Assembly (NCBI RefSeq): GCF_039852015.1
Contig: NZ_CP156626.1
Coordinates: forward strand, 2,638,249-2,702,248
Reading direction: 5' to 3'
Origin: Robbsia sp. KACC 23696
GTDB lineage: Bacteria > Pseudomonadota > Gammaproteobacteria > Burkholderiales > Burkholderiaceae
Length of the DNA: 64,000 nt
Shown: positions 11,035-21,623 of the stretch, in pieces
How positions within the stretch are numbered: the stretch's first letter is position 1
Layout of the letters: every line of letters starts with the position of its first letter
The notes under the pieces: model-generated
Seen by the model: the letters and a program-made list of their open reading frames with translations, nothing else
The model's database searches: none
Told to the model about the DNA's origin: nothing
Position numbers and translations under genes: made by a program

Positions 11035-11811
11035 TCATTCCGGATGCTTCAAGCGCTTTCCCAAAATGAACGTTTCGGACGACTTGTCGCGCGACGCTTT
11101 CGGCTTGCGCGGCGCCACGACCAGGAACTGGTTCTTGAACTTTTCGATAATCTGGCTATACCCGCTGCCGTGGAAACACTTGACCAGCAATGCGCCTTCA
11201 GGCTTCAGGTGCCGCTGCGAAAACTCCATCGCAAGATCGCACACGTGCTCGATCCGCGCGGCATCGGCCGAAGCCACACCACTCAAGTTGGGGGCCATAT
11301 CCGAGATCACAAGATCCACCTTACACCCGCCCAACATTTTTTCCAGCTTTTCCAATATGTCGTCTTCCCGGAAATCGCCTTGCAGGAATTCGACATCGGC
11401 GATCGGTTCCATCGGCAACATGTCCAGCGCGATGACGCGGCCATTCAAGCCGGCCGACGGCAGCGCCGTCTTGTCCGCCCCAGCGCGTCCCGGCGCTGCC
11501 GCGGAACTGATCGATGGATCGCCGGACAGCTTGGCGGCATCGCCGCCCGCTGCTGTGCCCTGTTGCGCGGCGGCATCACTTTTCTTGCGCGTCAACTGAC
11601 CCAGACGGTTGCGGACGTACTGACTCCAACTGCCCGGCGCCGAGCCCAAGTCGACGATGATCATGCCCGGTCGGATCAACTTGTCCTGCTCGTCGATCTC
11701 TTTCAATTTATACGCCGCACGCGCGCGATAGCCCTCCCGCTGGGCCATTTTGACGTACGGATCGTTGATGTGGTCATGCAACCACGCGGAATTAAAACGG
11801 TTCTTTGCCAT
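11035..11811 (-). CDS. rlmE: RlmE, 23S rRNA 2'-O-methyltransferase, with an internal low-complexity insertion
   Basis: Methylates U2552 of 23S rRNA at a late step of 50S assembly. The FtsJ fold is clear: start [23 protein letters not shown] motif [24 protein letters not shown] with the catalytic Asp, KCFHGSGY with the catalytic Lys, and SSETFIL with the Glu. The protein has 258 residues against about 210-220 in the family. The difference is an Ala/Gly/Ser/Asp-rich stretch at about residues 77-122, between the helix LGQLTRKK and the strand [10 protein letters not shown]. The catalytic tetrad is intact. It lies divergent from yhbY. Confidence 0.95.
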   Translation of the reverse strand: MAKNRFNSAWLHDHINDPYVKMAQREGYRARAAYKLKEIDEQDKLIRPGMIIVDLGSAPGSWSQYVRNRLGQLTRKKSDAAAQQGTAAGGDAAKLSGDPSISSAAAPGRAGADKTALPSAGLNGRVIALDMLPMEPIADVEFLQGDFREDDILEKLEKMLGGCKVDLVISDMAPNLSGVASADAARIEHVCDLAMEFSQRHLKPEGALLVKCFHGSGYSQIIEKFKNQFLVVAPRKPKASRDKSSETFILGKRLKHPE

Positions 11812-11900
11812 GAAACTGATCGAATACCCCTGATTTGGGGGATAATACGCTGCTTTTCCGCCGTAACGGCGGCCCCTGTCTGCTTCTGATCTGTATCGCG

Positions 11901-12479
11901 ATGCCCGCCCTGACCCTGACTCCTGCTGCCCGTGCCGAATTTCGTTCGCAGGCGCACGCCCTGAAGCCTGTCATCCTGATCGGCGGTGATGGCCTGACCG
12001 ATGCCGTTTTGGCAGAAACAGACCGTGCACTGACGTCCCATCAACTGATTAAAGTCCGCGTGTTCGGCGACGATCGCGAGACGCGTATCGAAACCGCCAC
12101 GGCCCTGTGCGATCAGCTCAACGCAGGACTGGTGCAACACATCGGCAAGCTGCTGGTGCTGTTCCGCCCGGTGCCGAAGGTCAAGCCGACGCGTGAATCG
12201 GCGCAGCAGGACGCGAAACGGGCCAGTGGCCCGGTGTCGCGTGCCGCTGCGGCGCGCGCCGTGGCCGACCTGCCCGCGTCCCGCAACGTCCCTGGCAGCA
12301 AAGCCAAGGGCGGCGCGCCGCGGATCGTCAAGGTGATCAAGCCCACCGGAAACGAACGCCGCCGTGCGCGCCCCACCGACGTCCTGGTGCGCGGCAATGA
12401 ACGCGTCACCTTCGGCGGCCAGGTGAAACGGGCCAAGAAACGCAAGGTCAGCATCAAGCGCGTGCATCAGAACGACTGA
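11901..12479 (+). CDS. yhbY: YhbY-type CRM-domain RNA-binding protein with a long basic tail
   Basis: A 192-residue protein starting at the ATG at 11901 (MPALTLTPA), matching how relatives begin; the frame is open 22 codons further upstream. Residues 1-95 form the CRM domain, with the landmark [19 protein letters not shown] and then [10 protein letters not shown]. YhbY binds pre-50S ribosomal particles. The remaining 95 residues are a Lys/Arg-rich tail ending [17 protein letters not shown], much longer than in E. coli YhbY (about 97 residues in all). It is divergent from rlmE and is followed by a good terminator. Confidence 0.9.
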   Translation: MPALTLTPAARAEFRSQAHALKPVILIGGDGLTDAVLAETDRALTSHQLIKVRVFGDDRETRIETATALCDQLNAGLVQHIGKLLVLFRPVPKVKPTRESAQQDAKRASGPVSRAAAARAVADLPASRNVPGSKAKGGAPRIVKVIKPTGNERRRARPTDVLVRGNERVTFGGQVKRAKKRKVSIKRVHQND

Positions 12480-12495
12480 GCACCGCCCAAAAACG

Positions 12496-12529
12496 AAACG
12501 GACCGTCACGAGAACGGTCCGTTTTTTTT
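12496..12529 (+). terminator. Rho-independent terminator after yhbY
   Basis: Stem AAACGGACCGT/ACGGTCCGTTT at 12496-12524 with a 7-base loop, followed by a run of T, 17 bases after the yhbY stop. The reverse direction also ends in a T-rich tract and could stop transcripts coming the other way. Confidence 0.85.
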
Positions 12530-12575
12530 ATCGGCCCGCGCGGCGGCTTGGCTGCCGCGGGCCCGACAAAACACG

Positions 12576-13058
12576 TTACACGTAGCGCACGCCCGTGATT
12601 TCATACTCACGCGTGCCGCCCGGCGCCACGACGGCCGCCATATCGCCTTCGTACTTGCCGATCAAAGCGCGCGCGATCGGCGAGCTGATCGATACCAGGC
12701 CATGCTCCAAATCGGCCTCGTCGTCGCCAACGATCTGATAGGTCACCTTGTTGCCGGTTTCCTGATCTTCCAGATCGACCGTCGATGCAAACACCACGCG
12801 CCCTTCGGCGCTCTCGGCCAGCGTCTTCGGATCGATGATCTGCGCCACCGACATCTTGCCTTCCAGTTCCGCAATCCGTCCTTCGACGAAGGATTGCTTT
12901 TCCTTGGCCGCATCGTATTCGGCGTTTTCCGACAAATCGCCCTGTGCGCGCGCCTCGGAGATCGAATTGATCACCGACGGACGCTCGACGGACTTGAGCC
13001 GATGCAGCTCTTCCTTCAGTAATTCTGCGCCACGTTTCGTCAGAGGGATGGTGCTCAT
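12576..13058 (-). CDS. greA: GreA transcription elongation factor
   Basis: A 160-residue Gre factor that rescues backtracked RNA polymerase by stimulating transcript cleavage. The start chosen is the ATG at 13058 (MSTIPLTKRGAE), the canonical beginning; the frame extends six codons more. The coiled-coil N-terminal domain carries the acidic tip in ARAQGDLSENAEYDAAKEKQ, and the C-terminal FKBP-like domain includes SISSPIARALIGK. Length is as expected. It lies just downstream of carB, the typical Burkholderia position. Confidence 0.97.
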   Translation of the reverse strand: MSTIPLTKRGAELLKEELHRLKSVERPSVINSISEARAQGDLSENAEYDAAKEKQSFVEGRIAELEGKMSVAQIIDPKTLAESAEGRVVFASTVDLEDQETGNKVTYQIVGDDEADLEHGLVSISSPIARALIGKYEGDMAAVVAPGGTREYEITGVRYV

Positions 13059-13244
13059 AGCAAATTGCCCATACAAAGTTCGCGCTTAAAAGCCGCGCAC
13101 AAAAAAATCGCCGCAGCCGGAAAGACCAGCGCCGTTCGTAACGACACAGCACCGATACCGCCCAGCCGCGGCTCATTGCATCCAATGTGGTAGGCATCGG
13201 CGCTAGCCGGACAGACCGGCTGGCCGAACGCACCCACGAAAGGT

Positions 13245-16200
13245 TTAGTTTAGGCGAGCATGCAGCCCTTGTAAATCATAGACCTCAAGCGACTGCAGCG
13301 AATTCAGGCCTTCGACCGCCGCGCGGGCGCCCGAGATGGTCGTGTAGTACGTCACATTGTTCGCCAGCGCGCTCATCCGGATCGAACGCGAGTCCGCGAT
13401 GGCCGTGCGGGTTTCGTCGACCGTCGTCATGACCAGCGCGATTTCGCCGTTCTTGATCATGTCCACGACGTGCGGACGTCCGTCCTTGACCTTGTTCACG
13501 ACGCGGACCGGCACGCCCGCCGCCGAAATCGCCGCGGCCGTGCCCTTCGTCGCGACGATCTGATAGCCCAGTTGGTCAAGGCGACGCGCAATCTCGACCG
13601 CGGCCGGCTTGTCCGAGTCCATCACCGTCAACAGCACGGTGCCGGACGCCGGCAGACGCGAGCCTGCCGCCAATTGCGACTTGAATAGCGCCTCGCCGAA
13701 CGTGCGGCCGACACCCATCACTTCGCCGGTCGAACGCATTTCCGGTCCGAGCACCGGGTCGACGGTCGGGAACTTCGTGAAGGGGAACACCGCTTCCTTG
13801 ACGCTGAAGTACGGCGGTACCACTTCCTTCGTCACGCCCTGCTGCGCCAGCGTCTGTCCGACCATCGCCCGCGCGGCGATCTTCGCCAGTTGCAGGCCGG
13901 TCGCCTTCGACACATACGGCACCGTACGCGAGGCACGCGGGTTCACTTCCAGCACATAGATGACATCCGACGGCTTGCCGTCGGCATCGGTCCCCTGCTG
14001 GATCGCGAACTGCACATTCATCAGGCCGACCACGTTCAGGCCGCGCGCCATCGCGGCGGTCTGACGCTTCAGTTCGTCGACCGTCGCCGCGGACAGCGAA
14101 TACGGCGGCAGCGAGCAGGCCGAATCGCCCGAGTGGACGCCGGCTTGCTCGATATGCTGCATCACGCCGCCGATAAAGACCGCTTCGCCGTCGCAGATAC
14201 AGTCGACGTCGCATTCGATCGCGTCGTTGAGGAAGCGATCCAGCAACACCGGCGAGTCGTGCGATACCTTGACTGCCTCACGCATATAGCGTTCGAGATC
14301 GCGCGGCTCGTGCACGATTTCCATCGCGCGGCCACCCAGCACGTACGACGGGCGTACGACCAGCGGATAACCGATTTCGGCCGCCAAGGTCAGTGCATCG
14401 GCCTCGGTGCGCGCGGTGCGGTTCGGCGGCTGACGCAGCGACAGATCGTGCAGCAGCTTTTGGAAACGCTCGCGGTCTTCCGCGGCGTCGATCATGTCCG
14501 GCGACGTACCGACGATCGGCACACCGTTCGCTTCCAGATCGAGCGCCAGCTTCAGCGGCGTCTGACCGCCGTACTGCACGATCACGCCAACCGGTTTTTC
14601 CTTGTCGACGATTTCCAGCACGTCTTCGAGCGTCAGCGGCTCGAAGTACAGACGATCGGACGTATCGAAGTCCGTCGAGACCGTTTCCGGATTGCAGTTG
14701 ACCATGATCGTCTCATAGCCATCTTCGCGCAGTGCGAGTGCCGCGTGGACGCAGCAGTAATCGAACTCGATGCCCTGACCGATCCGGTTCGGACCGCCCC
14801 CCAACACCATGATCTTCTTGTTATTGGTCGGCTCGGCCTCGCACTCTTCCTCGTAGGTCGAGTACAGATAGGCCGTATCGGTCGCGAATTCGGCCGCGCA
14901 GGTGTCCACGCGCTTGTACACGGGGCGCACATTCATGGCGATCCGCTGGGCGCGCACTTCCGTCTGCGTCGTGCCGAGCAGCTTGGCCAGGCGACGATCG
15001 GAGAAACCGGCACGCTTCAGGAAACGCAGTTCGTCGACGCTCAAGCCCGACAGCGCGCGACCGGCGAGGCCCTTTTCCAGTTGCACGATGTTTTCGATTT
15101 GCGCCAGGAACCACGGATCCACCGCGGTTTCCTCGTACACTTCGTCCACCGTCATGCCGATCCGGAACGCATCGGCCAGATACCAGATCCGATCCGGACC
15201 GGCATCGCTGATTTCCTGAACGATCTCGTCGCGATCGGTGGACTTTTCGTCCAAGCCGTCCACGCCGACTTCCAGACCACGCAGTGCCTTCTGGAACGAT
15301 TCCTGGAAGGTGCGGCCAATTGCCATCACCTCGCCCACGGACTTCATCTGCGTCGTGAGACGCGAGTCGGCTTCGCGGAACTTCTCGAAGGCGAAACGCG
15401 GCACCTTGACGACCACGTAGTCGATCGACGGTTCGAACGACGCCGGCGTTTGACCGCCGGTGATTTCATTGCGCAGTTCGTCCAACGTATAGCCCACGGC
15501 CAACTTGGCCGCGATCTTGGCGATCGGGAAACCGGTCGCCTTCGAGGCCAACGCCGATGAACGCGAGACCCGCGGATTCATCTCGATCACGATCATCCGA
15601 CCATCTTTCGGATTGATCGAGAACTGCACGTTCGAACCGCCGGTATCCACGCCGATTTCGCGCAGCACGGCCAGCGATGCATTCCGCAGCAGTTGGTATT
15701 CCTTGTCCGTCAGCGTCTGCGCCGGGGCGACGGTGATCGAGTCGCCCGTGTGGATCCCCATCGGATCCAAGTTTTCGATCGAGCAGACGATGATGCAATT
15801 GTCGGCCGTGTCACGCACGACCTCCATCTCGTATTCCTTCCAGCCGAGCAGCGATTCTTCGATCAGCAGCTCGTGCGTCGGCGACAGGTCGAGGCCGCGC
15901 TTGCAGATTTCCTCGAACTCCTCGCGGTTGTACGCGATGCCGCCGCCGGAACCGCCCAGCGTGAACGACGGACGGATCACCGTCGGGTAGCCGCTGCCGC
16001 CCGTCAGTACCGCGATCTCGGCCTGGACCTTCAGCGCCTCTTCCATCGAATGGGCAATGCCGGACTTGGCCGAACCCAGGCCGATGCGCGTCATCGCTTC
16101 CTTGAACTTCTGACGATCCTCGGCCATGTCGATGGCCTTCGGCTTCGCGCCGATCAGCTCGACGTTGTACTTTTCGAGCACGCCCTGGCGATGCAGTTCC

Positions 16201-16499
16201 AGCGCGCAATTCAGCGCCGTCTGGCCGCCCATCGTCGGCAGGATCGCGTCGGGCTTTTCCTTCGCAATGATGCGTTCGACCACTTCCCAGGTGATCGGCT
16301 CGATATAGGTCACGTCAGCCGTGTCCGGGTCCGTCATGATCGTGGCCGGATTGCTGTTGACCAGCACCACGCGATACCCTTCCTCGCGCAGGGCCTTGCA
16401 CGCTTGCGCGCCCGAATAGTCGAACTCGCAGGCCTGGCCGATGATGATCGGGCCGGCGCCGATGATGAGGATGGTGCTTATGTCTGTGCGCTTTGGCAT
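13245..16499 (-). CDS. carB: CarB, carbamoyl-phosphate synthase large subunit
   Basis: A 1084-residue enzyme, the usual size, with two homologous ATP-grasp halves (first half from [15 protein letters not shown], second from [23 protein letters not shown]) and a C-terminal MGS-like allosteric domain ending the protein. Typical phrases include [20 protein letters not shown] and [18 protein letters not shown]. With CarA it makes carbamoyl phosphate for pyrimidine and arginine synthesis. carB follows carA after 151 bases. No frameshift or missing motif is visible. Confidence 0.98.
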   Translation of the reverse strand: MPKRTDISTILIIGAGPIIIGQACEFDYSGAQACKALREEGYRVVLVNSNPATIMTDPDTADVTYIEPITWEVVERIIAKEKPDAILPTMGGQTALNCALELHRQGVLEKYNVELIGAKPKAIDMAEDRQKFKEAMTRIGLGSAKSGIAHSMEEALKVQAEIAVLTGGSGYPTVIRPSFTLGGSGGGIAYNREEFEEICKRGLDLSPTHELLIEESLLGWKEYEMEVVRDTADNCIIVCSIENLDPMGIHTGDSITVAPAQTLTDKEYQLLRNASLAVLREIGVDTGGSNVQFSINPKDGRMIVIEMNPRVSRSSALASKATGFPIAKIAAKLAVGYTLDELRNEITGGQTPASFEPSIDYVVVKVPRFAFEKFREADSRLTTQMKSVGEVMAIGRTFQESFQKALRGLEVGVDGLDEKSTDRDEIVQEISDAGPDRIWYLADAFRIGMTVDEVYEETAVDPWFLAQIENIVQLEKGLAGRALSGLSVDELRFLKRAGFSDRRLAKLLGTTQTEVRAQRIAMNVRPVYKRVDTCAAEFATDTAYLYSTYEEECEAEPTNNKKIMVLGGGPNRIGQGIEFDYCCVHAALALREDGYETIMVNCNPETVSTDFDTSDRLYFEPLTLEDVLEIVDKEKPVGVIVQYGGQTPLKLALDLEANGVPIVGTSPDMIDAAEDRERFQKLLHDLSLRQPPNRTARTEADALTLAAEIGYPLVVRPSYVLGGRAMEIVHEPRDLERYMREAVKVSHDSPVLLDRFLNDAIECDVDCICDGEAVFIGGVMQHIEQAGVHSGDSACSLPPYSLSAATVDELKRQTAAMARGLNVVGLMNVQFAIQQGTDADGKPSDVIYVLEVNPRASRTVPYVSKATGLQLAKIAARAMVGQTLAQQGVTKEVVPPYFSVKEAVFPFTKFPTVDPVLGPEMRSTGEVMGVGRTFGEALFKSQLAAGSRLPASGTVLLTVMDSDKPAAVEIARRLDQLGYQIVATKGTAAAISAAGVPVRVVNKVKDGRPHVVDMIKNGEIALVMTTVDETRTAIADSRSIRMSALANNVTYYTTISGARAAVEGLNSLQSLEVYDLQGLHARLN

Positions 16500-16650
16500 G
16501 TCTGGCGATATTTTTTACTGAATTAGGTACGGAGCAGCGGGTGCATCCACTGGATGCACGGCGCGGCAAGGCCTGTGGGGCGGCGTGGACGGGGTGGCAT
16601 TTGCGATCCCGCGCACAGCGTCGACCCGACTACACCATGCCGCGTCCGCC

Positions 16651-17805
16651 TCAGCTCGCGCGCTGCGTCGATTGACCGTGCTGGTCCATCGAGGTGATAA
16701 AGCGATCGAACAGGTAGGCCAGGTCCGTCGGGCCCGGGGATGCTTCCGGATGACCCTGGAAGCAGAACGCCGGCTTGTCCGTCAGCGCGAAGCCCTGCAA
16801 GGTACCGTCGAACAGCGACACGTGCGTCACGCGAGCATTGGCCGGCAGCGAATCCGCATCGACGGCAAAACCGTGATTCTGCGACGTGATGACCACGCGG
16901 CCGTCGTCGAGATCCTTTACCGGATGGTTCGCACCGTGGTGACCGGTCTTCATCTTCAGCGTCTTCGCGCCGACAGCCAGCGCCATGATCTGGTGACCCA
17001 GGCAGATGCCGAACGTCGGGATGCCGCGGGCGATCGCCTCGCGCGTTGCGCGGATGGCGTAGTCGCACGGCTCCGGATCTCCCGGACCGTTGGACAGGAA
17101 GATCCCGTCCGGGTTCAAGGCCATCGCGTCGTCGATCGTGCTCTGTGCCGGCAGCACGGTGACCTTGCAGCCCCGCTCCGCCAGCATCCGCAGGATGTTG
17201 TACTTGACGCCGTAGTCGAAGGCGACCACATGGAAGCGCGGTTGCGTCTGTTCCGGCTGCCCGACGCCGAGTTGCCACTCGCGCTGCGTCCACACATACG
17301 ATTGCTTGGTCGACACTTCCTTCGCCAGATCCATGCCGCTCAGGCCCGGGAACGAGCGCGCAAGCTCGATCGCGCGTGCCGGATTGTCTTCACCGGCGAG
17401 GATGGCGCCGTTCTGCGCGCCCTTGTCGCGCAGCAGGCGCGTCAGGCGGCGGGTATCGATGCCGGCGATGCCGAGCACGTTGCCGCCACGGAGATAATCG
17501 CTCAGCGTTTGCTGCGAGCGGAAATTCGAGGCGACCAGCGGCAGGTCACGGATGACCAGGCCGGCTGCGGCAATCGACGCGGACTCGACGTCCTCGTCAT
17601 TGGTGCCGACATTGCCGATATGCGGATAGGTCAGCGTGACAATCTGACGCGCATAGCTGGGGTCGGTCAGAATTTCCTGATAACCGGTCAGAGCGGTGTT
17701 GAACACCACTTCACCGGTCGTATGGCCCTCGGCCCCGATCGACCAGCCACGGAAAATCGTGCCGTCGGCAAGTGCGAGCAAAGCGGGAGGAAAAGACGGC
17801 AGCAC
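16651..17805 (-). CDS. carA: CarA, carbamoyl-phosphate synthase small (glutaminase) subunit
   Basis: A 384-residue class I glutamine amidotransferase. The nucleophile Cys is in [13 protein letters not shown]; the His-Glu pair is in [13 protein letters not shown]. The N-terminal CarA-specific domain begins [15 protein letters not shown]. It hydrolyses glutamine and passes ammonia to CarB. The start is a GTG at 17805 with AGGAG six bases before it. A good -10 box at 18016-18021 implies an untranslated leader of about 200 bases. Confidence 0.97.
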   Translation of the reverse strand: MLPSFPPALLALADGTIFRGWSIGAEGHTTGEVVFNTALTGYQEILTDPSYARQIVTLTYPHIGNVGTNDEDVESASIAAAGLVIRDLPLVASNFRSQQTLSDYLRGGNVLGIAGIDTRRLTRLLRDKGAQNGAILAGEDNPARAIELARSFPGLSGMDLAKEVSTKQSYVWTQREWQLGVGQPEQTQPRFHVVAFDYGVKYNILRMLAERGCKVTVLPAQSTIDDAMALNPDGIFLSNGPGDPEPCDYAIRATREAIARGIPTFGICLGHQIMALAVGAKTLKMKTGHHGANHPVKDLDDGRVVITSQNHGFAVDADSLPANARVTHVSLFDGTLQGFALTDKPAFCFQGHPEASPGPTDLAYLFDRFITSMDQHGQSTQRAS

Positions 17806-18300
17806 AGGGAGCTCCTGATGGATTGCCCTGGCCGACCCGCCGACTCCCGCATCCGCGCCATCGCGCGCTCGGCCATGCTCATTGCTGGGTCACGGCGGCG
17901 CTGCGGCGGCACTCGTACACCGACCGCCCGAAAGGCTGATACGGCAAGCACGGGGCTGGCGATTTAGGGAGGAGGTAGGCGCTAGGGCTAGGTGTTGATT
18001 GGGCTAAACCGGCAAATTATAGCCTAAGACGGCCGCCCACGACAGCCCGGCGACACCCGAATGGCTTAGGCGCGACAGTCGCCGTGCCGCAGCGCGGTCG
18101 GTTTTGGGACGGCGCTCGGGCGCAAGACACCACGCCGCCGCCAGCGAGACCGCAACGCCGCCATACGAACTTCCCGACGACGCGACGACGTCTCTATCCG
18201 TTCCGGCCACAAGACGGGGCACCCGGGTCTCCCCCTGGTCACAGAGCGTGGCGAACTGCGATTCACATTTCGCCAACCGCTTCTTAGGAACGCCCGCCCC
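17806..18300. other. carA leader and promoter region
   Basis: 495 bases between carA and the first gene of the paralog array. The carA side holds the GTG ribosome site and, about 210 bases out, a minus-strand -10 box. The array side holds the AGGA ribosome site of the first paralog at about 18286. Overlapping open frames here look like chance. Confidence 0.5.
18016..18021 (-). promoter_or_regulatory. Candidate -10 box of the carAB promoter
   Basis: A perfect TATAAT read on the minus strand, upstream of carA. The matching -35 region is GC-rich and weak. No ArgR or PurR operator could be recognised with confidence. Confidence 0.45.
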
Positions 18301-19197
18301 ATGCTTAGCACCCTGCCCCTGATCCGCGATAGCGCGGAGCCCGCCTTCGATCAAGTCAACGATTCGTCCTTCGCGCTTCTTTTCGATGAAACGGATACCG
18401 TCCCGAATTGGGCCGATGCGCAAAACTGGAGTGACCAGGCCTTGGATGCCGTCAGCGACAACGCCGCGCATCTGACGCTACAACGCGGAACGCTCAATGA
18501 AGCGGTGATCGACACCATGATGCGCCTGACCCGACTGACATCGCTGGAGCTGGTGAATGTCGAGATCACGCCTGGAATCGATATCGCACTTCACAACGCA
18601 TTGGTGGCGTGTCCCTTGGAAAGAATCTATTTCACCGGCTTCACCGCGCCGTATTGGCTGACCAGGGAACCAGAAAAAATCGCGTCGTCGCTATTCGTGA
18701 AGCTCGCCTGTTACGGCACGGATCAATGGATCGGAACATCGAATCTACAAAGACTCGACACGAGAGACACACTGCCACTCGCGTCTTTGAACGATCTCTC
18801 CTTGGTGCATGGCGATCAAATCCTGAATAGCCTGATTTGCAATGCCAGCAACGGCCCCGACGCTGGCCGCGCACTGGTACATCTTCGGGTGCGCCATTTG
18901 ACACTCACTGGCGGCGGCTTTGGCGACGACACCGCAAGGGGACTCGAATGGAATCGCCACATTCAATCGGTCACGCTGATCGACGTGCCGCTGAAACAGG
19001 ATTGGGTGCATCAGATGCTCCGGATGACGAAGCTCGCGTCGTTGACATTCGTGCGCCCACAATTGATGCAAATCGCGTCCACGCCGACATTGCAGTTCGC
19101 ACCCCATGTCGACGAAGTTTTTGTGGATGACCTCATGCGCTTTCGCGAGGAAGTGAAAATGCCCTTCATCGAAATGGGATTCAAAGAGCGCGGCTGA
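18301..19197 (+). CDS. Unknown LRR-like protein, paralog 1 of 6
   Basis: A 298-residue protein that I do not recognise. It begins MLSTLPLIRDSAEPAFDQVN, the array's shared N-terminal motif, then an acidic Asp/Trp-rich stretch. From residue 57 on, short hydrophobic strands recur about every 24 residues: HLTL 57, SLELVNV 81, LERIYFTG 106, LFVKLAC 131, LQRLDTR 149, LNSLIC 175, VRHLTLTGG 197, IQSVTLIDV 221 and LASLTFVRP 245. This period fits a leucine-rich-repeat-like solenoid, but the canonical LxxLxLxxNxL is poorly kept. There is no signal peptide or membrane segment. It probably acts in the cytosol or is exported by a leaderless route; neither is shown. AGGA lies about 10 bases before the ATG. 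Confidence 0.8.
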   Translation: MLSTLPLIRDSAEPAFDQVNDSSFALLFDETDTVPNWADAQNWSDQALDAVSDNAAHLTLQRGTLNEAVIDTMMRLTRLTSLELVNVEITPGIDIALHNALVACPLERIYFTGFTAPYWLTREPEKIASSLFVKLACYGTDQWIGTSNLQRLDTRDTLPLASLNDLSLVHGDQILNSLICNASNGPDAGRALVHLRVRHLTLTGGGFGDDTARGLEWNRHIQSVTLIDVPLKQDWVHQMLRMTKLASLTFVRPQLMQIASTPTLQFAPHVDEVFVDDLMRFREEVKMPFIEMGFKERG

Positions 19198-19358
19198 CAA
19201 CGTCGTCGCCAAACGCGAGTCTGACGAAATAGCCAACCTCGGGACGACTTCATCGCCTGTGCGCGCGCAACGCAACGGCACCGAGGTATTGACCTGGTTA
19301 CTGACACTGGCGATCTGCAGCACGCAACGTGCAGACACTTTCCCAGGAACGTCGACCG

Positions 19359-20228
19359 ATGCTTACGCCCCTCCCCCTCGTCCGCGATAGTGCGGAGCCC
19401 GCCTTCGATCAGGTCAACGACCACACCTTCGACTTCCATCCGGGAATCATCGACTGCTCGCCCAATTGGGCCGATCTGCCCAACTGGAGCGATGAAGCGC
19501 TGGAGGGACTAGGCGATCACGTCGCGCATTTGACACTGCAACGCGGAACGCTCAACAAGGTCGTGATCGCCACCTTGATGCGCCTGAATACGCTGACCTC
19601 GCTGGAAATGGTCAATGTCGAGATTCCATCGGAGATCGAGACCGTCCTCCAGTACGCGTTAATGATGGCGCACCACGTGAAAAAGATTTACTACACCGGC
19701 TTGTACGCACCCCCGTCGATGAGTGCCAACCTCGAGCAACTTCCCGCCACGCTCTATATGAAGATCGGGACGCATGTCGGCAAGAATCAACGGATAAGTG
19801 GGACGAATGTGCAGCGCCTCGATGCAAGAGAGGCGCTCACACTCGGGGGAATGAACGAATCATCGCTGGTCCGCGGCGATGAATTGCTGGATACCTTGAT
19901 TTGCCGTTCCGAGAACAACAGCGACAGTGGCAAGGCGCTCGCCCACCTCCGGGTACGGAGCTTGATACTCACCGGCGGCGATTTCGGCTACAAAACGGCG
20001 CTCGGGCTGCAATGTAATACGCGCATCGAGTCGGTCACCCTTGTCGATGTGCCCCTCAAACAAGAATGGGTGCAGCAAATTCTTAGGATGTCCAATCTGA
20101 AGTCGGTGACGCTCGTGCGCCCGAAGCCGGTCCCGGACGCGACGTCGGCAGAGCTGGCAAAGCTGTCGTTCACGTCGGGCCTGCGTCAAAGCCAACAACT
20201 CAAGATCCTGTTCAGAAGTCGAGCGTGA
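19359..20228 (+). CDS. Unknown LRR-like protein, paralog 2 of 6
   Basis: A 289-residue paralog. The start chosen is the ATG at 19359 (MLTPLPLVRDSAEPAFDQVN) because the family motif begins there and AGGA lies ten bases before; the frame opens ten codons earlier. The strongest family segments are HLTLQRGTLNKVVIATLMRL, LTSLEMVNVEIP, LAHLRVRSLILTGGDFG and RIESVTLVDVPLKQEWVQQ. The C-terminus after the last repeat (from about residue 255) is unlike copy 1. No signal peptide. Function unknown. Confidence 0.8.
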   Translation: MLTPLPLVRDSAEPAFDQVNDHTFDFHPGIIDCSPNWADLPNWSDEALEGLGDHVAHLTLQRGTLNKVVIATLMRLNTLTSLEMVNVEIPSEIETVLQYALMMAHHVKKIYYTGLYAPPSMSANLEQLPATLYMKIGTHVGKNQRISGTNVQRLDAREALTLGGMNESSLVRGDELLDTLICRSENNSDSGKALAHLRVRSLILTGGDFGYKTALGLQCNTRIESVTLVDVPLKQEWVQQILRMSNLKSVTLVRPKPVPDATSAELAKLSFTSGLRQSQQLKILFRSRA

Positions 20229-20419
20229 AAACCATGCCGCGCGGGTGTAAGGAAGTTTCCCGAGGCAGCACGTGCCTTGAGCACGCGACGTTTGCAACGC
20301 GGCAACGAAACCGACATCCGCGCTGCGAGCAGGCACGGAACCAGAACCTGCACGGTGCAACTCAATGTGGCGGTCCGTCACGGACATTGCATATACAATC
20401 TTTAAGGACTACCGAATCG

Positions 20420-21343
20420 ATGCTCACTCCTAGCCCCTTTCCCCTCGTCCGCGATAGCGCGGAGCCCGCTTTCGACCAAGTCAATGCACCGCGACTACAC
20501 AGATTGGTGAATGGACAATTCGAAACCGACAAGAATGTCACTTGGCCTGGGCACATTTATTCGACCGCCCCGAATTGGAACGACGAGACACTGAGCGAAC
20601 TCGACGACGGGGTCGCCCACCTGACGTTGCACCTCGGCGAACTCAACGAGGCCGTCATCGACACCGTGAAGCGTTTGGAGAAGCTGACATCGCTAGAGCT
20701 GGTTGGCGTTGACATCCCGTCTCGGCTCGGTATGCCGTTCATCGACACATTGCGGCAACGAGAGGTGGCGGTGGAGCGGATGTACTACAGTGGCTTCGAC
20801 GATCCCACATGGATGAATGTCGGCCTGAAGTGCATCTCTTCGAAGCTCTATATGAAAATCGTCGGATTCAGCGCCATCGCATGGGGCGATGCACCGGGTT
20901 TACAGCGCCTCGACGCGAGAGCAGTCGCTTCACCGTCGGTTCTGCCGATGCACAGAATCTCGCTGATGCACGGCAAGCGCTTGTTGGACACCTTGATTTT
21001 AGAACCCTCTCAATGGGACACACGCAAAGCGGACGCGCTGAAAGACATTCCGGTGCGCAATTTAATCCTCGCAGACGGCACGTTAGACGACAGCACCGCG
21101 CTAGCGCTTGAGGGCAATACCCATCTCGAATCAGTCACGCTGATGAACGTGCCGCTCAAACGCGAATGGGTGCAACAACTATTGCGGATGCCCAACATTC
21201 AGTCACTGACGCTCGTACGACCAAAGCCCTTCGCCACCGTGGGCGCGCGTGAAACGACCTTCGAACCGATGGTGAATCAGGACTTTGTGTCTGGCCTGAG
21301 TCGCCACGACCAAGGCAAAGTTACATTCAAGGACCGCGCCTGA
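20420..21343 (+). CDS. Unknown LRR-like protein, paralog 3 of 6
   Basis: A 307-residue paralog. I start it at the ATG at 20420 (MLTPSPFPLVRDSAEPAFDQ); the frame runs back to 20225, touching the previous gene, but that extension lacks the family motif. It has a two-residue insertion in the N-terminal motif and a longer variable region at residues 25-50. The repeat segments HLTLHLGELNEAVIDTVKRL, LTSLELVGVDIP, LESVTLMNVPLKREWVQQLL and SLTLVRPKP are clear. It is more divergent than copies 1, 2 and 4. Function unknown. Confidence 0.78.
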   Translation: MLTPSPFPLVRDSAEPAFDQVNAPRLHRLVNGQFETDKNVTWPGHIYSTAPNWNDETLSELDDGVAHLTLHLGELNEAVIDTVKRLEKLTSLELVGVDIPSRLGMPFIDTLRQREVAVERMYYSGFDDPTWMNVGLKCISSKLYMKIVGFSAIAWGDAPGLQRLDARAVASPSVLPMHRISLMHGKRLLDTLILEPSQWDTRKADALKDIPVRNLILADGTLDDSTALALEGNTHLESVTLMNVPLKREWVQQLLRMPNIQSLTLVRPKPFATVGARETTFEPMVNQDFVSGLSRHDQGKVTFKDRA

Positions 21344-21392
21344 CCGTGCCGGGCCCACGTAGCCCATCCTGTTCTGGCAATCGCAGCGTCAT

Positions 21393-21444
21393 AAAAAAAA
21401 ATCGCCCTTCGATTACGATCCGGTCGACGTCCGGATAGCGAAGG
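21393..21444 (-). terminator. Terminator-like hairpin on the antisense strand inside the array
   Basis: On the minus strand a nested hairpin (outer CCTTCG/CGAAGG, inner ATCCGG/CCGGAT) ends just before a run of T (complement of the A-run at 21393-21401). It has the form of a Rho-independent terminator, but no minus-strand gene lies upstream of it. It follows copy 3 by about 50 bases, so it could instead be a plus-strand transcript end without a T-run. Confidence 0.4.
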
Positions 21445-21623
21445 TAGAACCGCGCGGCGACTCGGTGAGAACGCCCCGCTCTGGCAAGCGAATTTCCTGA
21501 CGACGCTGCGCTTTACCCATTTGATACTGCGACAAAACACGGCACCATGCTCTTCACGCCATGCCAAGGCGCAGTGAACCGTGCGCCCGCTTTCGCCGAC
21601 AAACGTCCAGGAACGCCCGACCA

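Noticed and set aside
13055-13237. Possible small gene between greA and carB
   Set aside because: It overlaps the greA start, has no motif and is too short to support.
18100-18300. A hrp-type promoter element before the paralog array, which would suggest type III effectors
   Set aside because: No pair of TTCG boxes with 16-base spacing was found upstream of the copies, so there is no promoter evidence for type III regulation.
20225-20419. N-terminal extension of paralog 3 back to the previous stop
   Set aside because: The shared family start motif with MLTPSPFP begins at 20420; the extension has no counterpart in the other copies.
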